Origin: Jaapia argillacea MUCL 33604
Lineage: Eukaryota; Basidiomycota; Agaricomycetes; Jaapiales; Jaapiaceae
Assembly: GCA_000697665.1 (NCBI GenBank)
Contig: KL197738.1
Span: forward strand, 66,128-130,127
Length of the DNA stretch: 64,000 nt
Direction of reading: 5' to 3'
Below the pieces are notes generated by a model. The model searched no databases. It saw only the letters and a program-made list of their open reading frames with translations, and was not told the origin of the DNA. Positions within the stretch are counted from its first letter, which is position 1, and every line of letters begins with the position of its first letter. This document shows, in pieces, positions 24,084 to 34,076 of the stretch. The translations under genes were made by a program, and so were the position numbers.

Positions 24084-25290
24084 AAGTCTGTCACAAAGTT
24101 GCCTCCGTCTGCAGATGAAGAAGCAGCCTCACATAACTACCAATCTGTGTGGATGCAACTTGGGTGAGGAGGTGGACTATTCCTTGACCGACACTCCAAT
24201 ATCAGGCCATTGCTGCTCTGGTTAGTGATGGGGATTATGTGGTCATTTGGCTGTTATAGTGGATGAGGATGCATCTCCAGATGTCCGTTCCATGCATTAT
24301 GCAAAGTTGGGCACGCGTCAATGTCATCTCATTTTTGCTCCTCTGTCCATGACAGCTGAGGACTATCCTGTGTGTCATTGTGGTTAAGTTTGTGATCACT
24401 CAAAATCTTCTCCCTATCTAGGCAAAGAGGAACAGGTCGGATCCGTTGAGTCTGGAGAACGTATCAGAGAGATTATATGGCATCTGCAGTGAGGAGAGAC
24501 AAAATTGCAAGGGGAAGAGGAGATATTGAGACCCACCAAACAACAATCATGTGCTCTCCCCGAATTGCAGACACCTGTCCACAAAGAATCTAAAAAGGCA
24601 GGACTACACCACATCCAGTACGTTCTCTCCTTCTATCACAGACATTGAATCCAATCCTGGTCAGGTTCGAGCAATACCCCAGCATCCATCATCACAAGTG
24701 CCAACATACTTGGGTTAACCTTGATAAAAGACATTTTGCTAACTTTATTTCCCGCTACCAACCGAAAGGTGTGTCCCTTCCACCTGCTGACTCGTAGGGC
24801 CTGACTCCCAATGATACTCACCTCCACCACAGATATCCTTCAAGCCAACTGTGTTATTCCCTGAAGCATTCAGGCTGATGCCACTGACACTGCCATCGAA
24901 ATTATCGAAATTGATTCCTCTGATATTGAAGAAGATTGTCCACCTAGCAAGGTTCCAACCGCCAAGAATGAATCTTCAAAAAAGTGCTGTGTGAATATGT
25001 GACCTGAAAATAATGAAGAAAGCGGGAATGAAGATAAGGGTAGCAAGATCAAGCTCTTGCAGGCAAGTATACAATGCAACACTGTTTTTCTACACTAATA
25101 TTTGGGGTACTACAGAATCAGCTCAAGACCTTAGAGGGAATCAAGATGGTTCAGGTTAGTGGTGCGGCACTTTCTTGGACCTGACATTGATCAAGATTCA
25201 TAGGTGAGGTTAGTTGAGCTCCAGGCAAAGAAGTCGACTAGGAAGAAGGATAGATTCAAATCCAAATGAGTCAAGGTTGAGTCGACCTAG
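24084..25290 (+). pseudogene. DUF7918 copy C (decayed)
   Basis: Matches copy D from the internal exons onward (SPDVR-like region, the GERI-equivalent exon, DUF7918 core and acidic tail) to TAG 25288-25290. It lacks the first MPQ exon, as does copy D. Many CpG-to-TpG/CpA changes introduce stops and alter conserved residues (for example the Arg codon before the tail reads TGA in ATATGTGACCTG where other copies have CGCGGCC or CGCGACC). Confidence 0.75.
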
Positions 25291-27600
25291 CTGGCTATTA
25301 TCATCACAGTTATGGCTGTGAGTTTCACTCTTGAACATGTACCTCTGAATTCTGCACTATCATTGTCAGCTTGGACACTCTTATGTGCTTCCTGCCTATG
25401 GTTGCATGAATGAACCCTGCAGAGAGTGGTTATCTACTGAGCACTGCTTTACCACACGACAATTCACCTGAGGACTTCGACACACCCTCAATCTTCTGCA
25501 TTGGGCAAGTCAATGCTCCTACCAGGTTGCTTCCATTCGTTGACTGCTTGTGCTACACGAGTGTCCTTGGTACCATGTGGGTAGATATGAGTCCTCAAGT
25601 CACAGCTGCCCAGTTTCGTTTACGGAAGCTACCATATAAACACCATGGAGTCGTCGGCTCTCAGTCTAAATCCTGACATTAATCATGTCACTCAAGAATG
25701 GGGAATAGTATAGATTAATCATGTACATGTTTGAGCTCAGAGCCCAAGAAGGGGCAGGAAATAGAAGCGGTGCAAGGAAGAAATTTGATGGACAGAGAAA
25801 AGGGAGTTATCAACATTGATACTATAGTGGGAGTCCAGCAAACGAGTTGTATCTGGAGGGTGTGATTACTCTGAGGGGAGAAGACCAAATAAGTGGGTGA
25901 GTACTGGAGATTGGTTATGTTGGGTTGTGATTATCCTCCCCTACCCATATGGTAACCCTAGATTCCATCAAACGGCCAGTTAATCACCAAAAAAGTAGTG
26001 ATATACTCGAGATTACTCACTTGGATAAAGGGACACGTCTGTGAGCCATCATACTCTCTGTGTGACTTGGAAAGGCATGTTAAGCAATACGATGACTTGT
26101 GGTAGCCAAGAACAATGAAAGAGGTTGGGTAGGGTAAACATCGCATTGGAATGGGGGTGGACGTGGTGCATTAGCCTTGGAGTAACAGGCAAACACCCAC
26201 ACTCAGTTGTTAAACCATTGGTGGGGCTGCTTCAACAACACTTCAGGTGAGCACATGAAAATGGAGTTGGGTGAGGAGTTTGTGAGTTTGGATGGGTGAT
26301 GCAAGGCGAAATGAGATGATGAATTTGACAAGGGAAGGGCTGGGGATGTTTGCAGGGAATTCTGGCTTGCTACTGGTGTGTGTGGTAGATACCGGCCAGA
26401 TAGCGGAGTTTCAATTATCTTCCCATGCCTCAGACACGTGGCTGTAGTTACTATATTCAGACATTTTGGGCGCATTTTCTCGCAGTCCTTCTGATACTTG
26501 TAGCTCCTCATCCACAGCCTCTCAGACGACCAAATGACTTCAGAAAAATCCGAATTTTATCTAAAAAAAGGTCTTTGGTCTTTATCCACCCACTAGCCTC
26601 AAGAACAATAATTTTTATCAGCTTATTCTGCCTGTACCACTGGATTCTTTAATTTGCTTGTTGATGGACCACACTCTGGGACCCATTGGTTGTCAGAAGT
26701 GACTCTGGTAATGGGTTTGATGAATTGTACAGGGCACAGAAAGATCTCCCTGAGTGTAACAATCACAAAGTGGGAGATATCATAATGGGAACCAGGTGTG
26801 TCTATCAATTTCTCCCTAATTCTGATTTTGCTAGTTGTGAGCAATGAGAGATGGGTCAGATTTACTTATTGTACTATAGAGCTAGGCTTTCAAGGACTTG
26901 GACTAGGTACAATCCCGTGGAGGTAGTAAAATGGTCACAAGTAGCCTTGGGGTGGATTGGGACTCAAACTCAGATAGCAAGGGTGACAGGACTTGTACCA
27001 AGATTCAGTAGTTTTCATCTTGTTAGAGGTGTTTTGAAGCACATAAATCCAGGTTTTTGAGTCATGTGGGTAGTTCAATGTGGAGTAGTAAGGCATTACT
27101 GTCTCTTACAACCAAAATGGCAAAGTTTGGGGTTTTTTTGGGCTTCACCAAAGCCCAGAATGTCTGAATAATCAAGAAAGGAGCAATGCTAGGGTGGGTA
27201 AAAATTCCCTGTGATGTGTGATTGCCTTTGAGGTTGTGAGAGACTGAGAGTACAGTATTATTATCACTCAAGCAAACCACTGATGATTTGAGATAGTTCT
27301 ACATGTTCAAAATTTATGGCAGAACACACAGAATGGATACTAGTGGGTTTGAATACCAAACTGTCTCAGATACAACCAGAAATCCTGAGTAAAAATGTTT
27401 TATCAAAAATGTTTTCCCTCAGGATTGAACCAACACTCATCCACAGACAGGGGTAGAATATGACCACGACCACAGAACCTTTGAAAATGGTTGAATCTGA
27501 GTGTATAGATAGCAAAAATAGCTCCACTATTTTTGATTATTCTTTTTCTTTTTCTCTTTCTCTTTCTTTTTCTTTTACCCACAAACACCAGTATCTGGCT
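25291..27600. other. AT-rich, CpG-poor repeat graveyard
   Basis: The first 150 bp resemble the downstream flank of DUF7918 copy E (47449-47600). The rest holds short frames only; a minus-strand 102-residue frame at 26203-26511 is Ser/Pro-rich and unrecognised. A pyrimidine microsatellite (TTTTTC/TTTCTC) lies at 27538-27577. Confidence 0.45.
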
Positions 27601-27602
27601 GG

Positions 27603-28065
27603 AATTCTTGCTTTTTGATGGGATAAACAGCTGCCAGATTGGATGAGTTCGAGTTGGGGCTTGGCTAAGGCAGATAATACAATGCTCTGACTGGGGTCTA
27701 TTGGACTTACAGTGCCCTGAAGATCATGTTTTGAAGCAGGTGTCATGATGCAGGGCACCAATGACAATGACACCCACAATGGAAGTTCAACAAATATTCA
27801 ATGGAGGCAAAATCCGCAAGTCCAAGCAAAGTGGAGTATTCTAAAACTACCACAATTGGACCATATCACATGCTATATCTCCAAACCTTGGTGGGAATAC
27901 TACACTTTGCTGTGCCATGGTTGTTTGCTGTCTACTGGGGACTTGTTCACCATGATCCTCTTGCCCCTACAGTACTTGATGTCCTGTCCTCTGCAATTAT
28001 CACTCACTCACCTTGTCATCATATCAATGTCACAGGATCAATTGTTCTGTTTTCTTTTGAACTTG
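27603..28065 (+). repeat. Dispersed repeat, copy 1 (partner 33003-33440)
   Basis: Same-orientation resemblance to 33003-33440, with shared landmarks GAATTCTTGCTTT, TTGGACCATATCA, GCTATATCTCCAAA (partner GCTGTATCTCCAAA) and TGGTGGGAATA. Both copies are AT-rich and carry no intact gene. They bracket the nested elements between them. Confidence 0.65.
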
Positions 28066-28809
28066 AAATCTGCTAAATACTCTGGTTTTGTTTGACTACC
28101 ACTTGCCAGCACTTTCTCTCCCACTAGCTCTTAATTGCTCTATCATGCAGGATACAACTGTCATGATGATTGACTTTCCCATGACTCTTTGGTGAGTCTC
28201 ACATGTCTCGATGTCTTTTGCTCTGCCTGTTTGCTTCTGTGCCCAATTTGCATCCAACTTGCTGGCTCCATTCTTGACTACTTGCTCTCACTCTGTCTAT
28301 ATGTACCCATGGACTTGTCATAAGAAGTGGATTTTCTGTGACTCTCACATCTCTGGAGTTGTCCCACTCTGGTTTCCCTTGTGTGGCACTTGTTCTTGTT
28401 TGACTCTCCTTCTGCTCCCTGCCTTGTCCTGCTCTTTCACCCTTCAACACTAGTTCTATGTCCCAGAATCTTGTACTTCCAGCTTGTCCACCTGAACAAT
28501 ACAGTGCTTCAGTTATATCCTTCAACCAGTTTTCTCTCTCATCATCATCCTCTACCACCTCAAGATTATATGCTGAGTACCTCATACCTCACACTCAGGG
28601 TTCTTCAGGCATCTTCTCACTAGTTTTGTGCACTCTAACCCTAACCTAACAAGTGGATTTTCCATGAATCTCATGCCTCCTGAGTTGTCCCGCCCTTGTC
28701 TCACTTGTGTGGCACTTATTTGACTCTCCTCCCCCTCCCTGCCTCCTCCAGCTCCTTTGTCCCTCAAGACTAGTTCTATGTCCCTCAGCACTAGCTCTAC
28801 ACCCTACAA

Positions 28810-29019
28810 TAACACAAGGGACAGGTACATATCCCTTCGACATCCCTCTAATACATCCTTGTTCCTGCACATCCAACCTCTAGTACTTGCACCCAACCTT
28901 CATCATTCTGACTCCTTGTTACATCAACACTCTACCTTCCAGTATGACCTGGACCATGGACTACAGACCCCTATGTCTGTGACTCACAGATCAGACCATT
29001 AACTGTGGACTATGGACTA
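28810..29019 (+). mobile_element. LTR fossil, left part (same family as 23444-24071)
   Basis: Matches the first solo LTR from ACACAAGG (28811) through TCACAGATCAGACC up to 29017, where a TA-flanked DNA element begins. The continuation of the LTR is found at 32645-32991. Sequence at 28300-28790 holds a separate tandem duplication of about 320 bp. Confidence 0.6.
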
Positions 29020-29589
29020 CATCAGGAAATCCAGTCTGGGTCTAGAATTACTATTTTTGTCTCTTAGAGTCTATTTGGGTGCCAATAGTTTCCATAGTGG
29101 TTCTAGCGAGTTCTAGAAAGGGTGCCATCTGTTTGGTGCTCTGAAAATAGCCTTTCAAGTCAGAAAGACCTTAATAGTTGGGCGTTCACAGCCCAGAGCA
29201 CAGAATAGTCCAAACTAGATGGGCTTCATCTAGTTGTCTTTGGCACTGAATCTATGGGTCTCAAAGAGACCCAAATAGTTAGAGGGCTAAATTTATAGAC
29301 TATTCTAGGCTGCTTTGTTCTTAGCCTCTGATTATTGGGTGACAATAGAATCATTATTGTATTAGCAGCAAGAGATATTAGAATAATGCACAACAATGGT
29401 TATACTAATGACAAAAGACCATAGACTCTTCAATGTCAGGGAATGCATCCTACGTGGCATCCCTGTCAACAGACATGATGGTGTCACCATCGGCGTCCTC
29501 CTGGATGGAGCTGGCATTCTCTTGGATGGAGCTGTGGGAGCCATTATCAGAATGGGTGTCTGTGGCATCCCCATTATGACTTGCGAAGT

Positions 29590-29990
29590 GCAGGGATGAT
29601 GAGGGGGTGAGGGTATGCCAAATCGACTTGTAAAGAGGGTGTTTGGGTTGGTGAGAGCAAAGGGACAGTGAGGGGGTGAGGGTATGCTGAATCAACAGTG
29701 TTGGCATTGGCCAAAAGTGAGGGTGATGATATGTTCGTGTTTGTGAGAGCGCAGGAACCATGAGGATACATGGGTATTCTTGAAGTGTTGCTGAATCAAC
29801 CTGTAATGAGGGTGTTGACATTGGAGAGAGTGAGGGTGATGATGTGTTCAAGTTTGCAAGAGCGCCAGGGACTGTGACAGTATGAGGGTATGCTGAATTG
29901 ACTTGTAAAGTTGGTGTTGGCATTGGCAAATGTAAGGGTGATGATGTATTTGTGTTCACAAGAGCACAGGGACAGTGATGATACAAGCAA
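29590..29990. repeat. Imperfect tandem repeat, about 100-110 bp period
   Basis: Three to four degenerate copies share GTGTTGGCATTGG, GAGGGTGATGATRTGTT and AAGAGCGCAGGGAC-like blocks, with starts near 29711, 29812 and 29912. On the minus strand they would encode a Pro/Ser/Thr repeat, but no known protein is evident. Confidence 0.55.
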
Positions 29991-31710
29991 GGGTGGGGGT
30001 CAAGCGAGGGTGAGGGTAGGAGCAAAGGAATAGTTACAAGAGAAACTCACCCTGATGAAACCTCTGCAACTATCTCGAAAACCCTGAGATGTGGCATCCC
30101 CATTATGACTTGCTCCAGCATCTGGCATCAAGAGTGAATGAGCACAAGGTTTTGGAAATAGATATGCACTTACCAAAAGACAACACACTGGGGGATGGGC
30201 ACTGAAGAGACTTGGCCAGCTTCAGCAGTGCACTTTTCAATATTTAAGAAAATATGAGTGACATAACAGATATAGAAAACAGAGATAAGACTGACCAGCT
30301 TCATTGGATGCATCCGCAATTCAGAAGTTCAGCAACCAAGTGCCCATCATCTTGGCTCAAGGCACCAGAACCAATGCCAGCAGGGGTGACAGCTCTAGAG
30401 GAGGGGCCTGACACCAAAGAGGGAGTAGTAGCCTTTGAAATTGGCATAGATTGACTATGTTGAGAAGGACGAGGGGGGGGGCGCTTGTCTGGGGTGGTTG
30501 ACCTTTGGATTTGGGTTTTGGTAGAGGGGGAGAACCACCAGGTTGGGGGGGAAGCAGGGTGCTTTGCAACATTACATGCTGAGACTGGCGTGTGGCTAGG
30601 GTGGCAGATGAGGGTTTCTTGGAGGCAGGCATAGATTAAAGATAGCAGAAAGATAGAAGCAGAGAGTGGGTGAAGAATGAGTGTACAGTGAGTGTGTAGT
30701 AGTTGAAGGCTGGGAGTTATGGAGTGTGGTTGGTATGAGCTGGCAGTTCCAACAGGATGTGCGTTCTGAGAACACTGAGTTGAACAGATCATATGCAAGT
30801 ATTACATTAGGTTCAAATGTTAGTCTACTATAAATAAAAGTCTATGATGAGTCTAACTACATTAAGTCATCTGAATAGGCTGATTGGAATCAACCCTCAA
30901 ATCAAGCCCCAAAATAAAAGAAAAAAGAGAAGATTCTATACTGGAGATTGTACAAGATGTATCAGAAGTTGGCACACAGAATTCACCTGGAGATGACATA
31001 GAGTGAAGCAGAAAGTACTGAGAGATCCAGAAAAATGAAACAAAACAAGCCAGAAAGTGCCAGAAAGTGTGGAAGAGAGTAAACATCTGGGGGTGAAGTG
31101 CAGAACCCTGAGGAAGTTGGAAACAACAAAGAATAGATATCCAAGAGTGCAGACAGAACTAGTGTCATGTAGTTCTCACTAATCAGCACCAGAAAGGAAC
31201 AGTATAAGCGTGCAAATGCCCAACGGAAAGACTTAGTGTTGGCACACCCAATGTTAACAGATTTACAAAGTACAATGACATGGAAATGAGCGGTTTGCAA
31301 TTCTGTGCTGCTCGCAACTGCGAGTGGCACAGATACACAGACTGTCAATGTCCGGGCTCGTGTGCTATTCTTACAAGTCCGTACATTGATGCACACACTT
31401 TAATGTTGAACATTCACCTTCTGACATTGAGTGTTCATGTTCTATCATTGAATGTTTGCCTTCTATCGACAAGCATTCACCTTCTACCATTGAACACCCC
31501 AGTTCAACACTGCCTAAGCTTGACTTTCTTATTGCCTTTCCAGCACTGAACATCTGTCAATCCCTGATTTCTCAGCCTTGCTTTGGCTATATCTCTCAAT
31601 TTACACTATCTAGGATCTGAATACTTGAGTGCTTTTGTCTTTCTGACCTGTCTAAAATCTCATACGTCTCCAAATGCCTCAACCACTTGTCCATGGAGTT
31701 GCCATCTGCC

Positions 31711-32265
31711 CAGCATGCTTGAAAAAAACAGGGAAGCAAAGGAGGAGGATGGGAGGGAGGAGGAGATGTTGGATGAGACTTTGGATGACTGGGGTTTTGA
31801 AGGGTCTGGAAGGAGCTTAGAGGTGGTGAGAGAGAGATGGGACTTGAGGGGGAAGGAATGGAGGGTGGAGATGATTTGGGGGATAGTGGGAATAGCTGGG
31901 AGGGTAGTGATGGGAGAGGATATGGAGCTGATGGGGCTGATGAAGAGATGCTGAGAGAGAGTCATTCTAAGCCAGAGGCAGGGCCTTTCAGGCCAGTTCA
32001 GTGCTTTCAGGAGGATGTGGAAGACACCAGGGTGAGTGTGGATCATCTGACAGCAGGGAGGGTTATCAGGGTGGATAGAGGGTTGTATGAGAAGTGGCAT
32101 AGCAGGTTCAGGGATGAGATACATGATGAGCAGGTAGGTGCAGATGGTGACTTTGAGATGGGAGACCCAGTAGATGGAGGTGGAGACAATCTTGCCATCC
32201 CTTTGCAATAGAGATGGATTGGAGGGTAGCTCAGTGGGCATTGAAGGAGTCAACAAAGACCCAGT
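31711..32265 (+). pseudogene. Fragment resembling the N-terminal region of a Plavaka-type transposase
   Basis: The plus strand reads an acidic stretch, then QCFQEDVEDTR, TAGRVIRVDRGLYEKWH and, after a frame change near 32195, PFAIEMDWRVAQWALKEST. The succession of a Tyr-Glu-Lys-Trp helix, an acidic linker and PFA-DWRVAQW is the pattern I know from the region before the catalytic domain of Plavaka transposases in Agaricomycetes. Nothing resembling the DDE-type core follows, and the frame changes show it is decayed. Confidence 0.5.
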
Positions 32266-32642
32266 TATGAGCGCCTGGCATTCAGAAATAGTTTTAGATG
32301 ACTGTAACTCATTCTTGGTAAAGCACTGGACCTCTGTATATTCCTATCAGACTATCTGGTAGATGTAGTTCTCAGATTTTTGTAGAAGTTGTACTCTAGT
32401 TCTATTATAGTCTTGTAGAGGCAGAAATACTACTTTCTAGGACAGCTGAACCTTGGGGGTTCTTAAATAGTTCCAGAGACTGGAACTGCCTTCTATTTGG
32501 GGATCTGACAGCATATTAGAGTGTCCTGTGAAAACACCCATTCTCTAGGGGCTTCTTTGAGTCTAGATGTTATGTGGAAAAACAATGTATTTCTAAAAAA
32601 GGCTATGGGATCAATTTCCAGCCAGAACCAGTTTTCCTGATG

Positions 32643-32991
32643 TACAGACCCCTAACTACAGACTCCTATCCTTCTGACTCACTTCAACTCATGCTTACTA
32701 CTGTCTGACTACTGTCTTACTCATCCTCACTATACACTACAGACTGTGCTTCACCTTAGTATAAATACTTCCCTGTATTTGCTAGTATTCCCCATCTTAT
32801 TCACTTTGTCAATATAGATTGTTATCTTTATTCACATCATCCCAACTTGATCCTCATCTGATTATCTATCTGGAAACCTCTGATAGTCTTTCATCCTCTT
32901 GTCATTCTACTTCTGGGGCTGTAGCCTAGGTATCATCAGAGAAGTATCAAAGTCTTACATTGTGTACTTTGTTGAAGTAACGATCTTAACA
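32643..32991 (+). mobile_element. LTR fossil, right part (same family as 23444-24071)
   Basis: Matches the 3' half of the solo LTR, including GTATAAATACTTCCCTGTATT, TCAATATAGATTGTTATC and the terminal TAACGATCTTAACA. It is separated from its left part (28810-29019) by the TA-flanked element. Confidence 0.7.
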
Positions 32992-33002
32992 ATGTTTGCA
33001 TG

Positions 33003-33440
33003 GAATTCTTGCTTTCGATAGCAGGATAAGTGGCTACTAGATCAGTTGAGTTTGAGTTGAGACTTCAATAGCTGAGGCAGGTGATGGATTGAATGAACTG
33101 ACCTGGACCCAGTTGTACACTTATAGTACTTGCCACAAAGATCATCATAAGAAGGCTTTGTGATGCATGGTGCTGACAACAATAGTACCAACATTCAACA
33201 GAGAACAAGCCCAAAAAAAGCAAAGTATTCCCACCAAGTTTGGACCATATCATGTGCTGTATCTCCAAATCATGGTGGGAATAGTATGCTTTACTATGCC
33301 ATGCTTAGTTATTGTGCTACTAGGGACTTATATGCCATTGCTCTCTTATCTCTACTCAATATACAGTATATCCTGTACAATCATCACTTACTTGCCAGTC
33401 ATGATATCAGTGTCACCAGACACTATTCTGCACTCTGGGT
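33003..33440 (+). repeat. Dispersed repeat, copy 2 (partner 27603-28065)
   Basis: Second copy of the repeat described at 27603, directly following the LTR right part. No intact coding frame. Confidence 0.65.
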
Positions 33441-33471
33441 TGTGAATGCCCAACTATTATGATCTTTCTGA

Positions 33472-33611
33472 ATTGGAAGCCTATTTTCAGAGCACCAAAA
33501 AGGTGGCACCCTTCCTAGAACCAGCTAGAAGTGCTATGACAACTATTGGCACCCAAATAGACTTCAAGAGACAAAAATAGTAATTCTAGACCCAGACAGT
33601 ATTTCATGATG
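33472..33611 (-). mobile_element. Inverted copy of one end of the TA-flanked element
   Basis: The reverse complement matches 29020-29160 closely (GTCTGGGTCTAGAATTACTA, GTCTATTTGGGTGCCAATAG, TTGGTGCTCTGAAAATAG). It is also followed by a TA at 33612-33613. Only this end is present, so it is a truncated relative in inverted orientation or the remnant of a larger inverted pair. Confidence 0.6.
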
Positions 33612-34076
33612 TATCAAAGTTGACAGCATTCATAATTGGGTTTTTGTTTCAAATGCAGGCTATGATTATTATTTTGAGTTTTGCTTAGCTTCTCACCATT
33701 CTTATCTTTGCATATATTTTGTTCATAAATGTCCTTGCACTGTATGAGTATAGATTTCAAATTATTCATCACACCTTACATTGACTAAGTTACTACCAAT
33801 GTCAGTCTTCTGCTCAAGATGTTGTCTCAATTAACAATGTACCTGGCTAGTGACCTGCAAGCTATGTTGTGGCACCTTTATGTGTATCTTGAAATTTCTC
33901 CAACTGTACTTCCTGTTCCTCCTTATCTCATTTCAGTATCTTGCTTTCAGTCATCTGCTATGCAGTCAAAGTTCAATTATGACAATCAAAACTATTCAAC
34001 ATAAGGCATCACCAAAATGTGTACAGACAAAACATAAAGTTGAATTTGAGGCTTGAAATGAAGAGATTTAAAGAGG

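Larger units (their letters stand above)
21860..25290 (+). repeat. Segmental duplication block C, CpG-decayed (partner 41672-44511)
   Basis: Aligns by eye with 41672-44511 in the same orientation along its whole length, apart from a 628-bp LTR insertion here and a short extra segment near 42245-42285 in the partner. Most differences change CG in the partner to TG or CA here. For example, CCTCGATCAAC becomes CCTTGATCAAT, AACGCGAAAG becomes AACGCAAAAG, and CCTCGCGAATG becomes CCTTGCAAATG. That is the pattern expected from deamination of methylated CpG, or from a basidiomycete RIP-like process. Confidence 0.85.
29020..32642. mobile_element. TA-flanked TIR DNA transposon carrying a Plavaka-like transposase fragment
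   Basis: The left end CATCAGGAAA at 29020 and the right end TTTTCCTGATG ending at 32642 form a 10-11 bp inverted repeat. A TA dinucleotide lies immediately outside each end (29018-29019 and 32643-32644). The flanks belong to the same LTR family, so the element split an LTR. Inside are imperfect tandem repeats (29590-29990) and, at 31711-32265, a decayed fragment like the N-terminal part of Plavaka transposases. No complete transposase is present, so it is non-autonomous now. The TA could be a 2-bp target duplication; the assignment rests on short ends. Confidence 0.55.

Noticed and set aside
27538-27577. Pyrimidine-rich microsatellite read as a Lys/Arg-rich protein on the minus strand
   Set aside because: Simple-sequence tract; the apparent basic peptide is an artefact.
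29450-30025. Minus-strand 191-codon Pro/Ser/Thr frame
   Set aside because: It is produced by an imperfect 100-110 bp tandem repeat in decayed DNA; no domain and no splice context.
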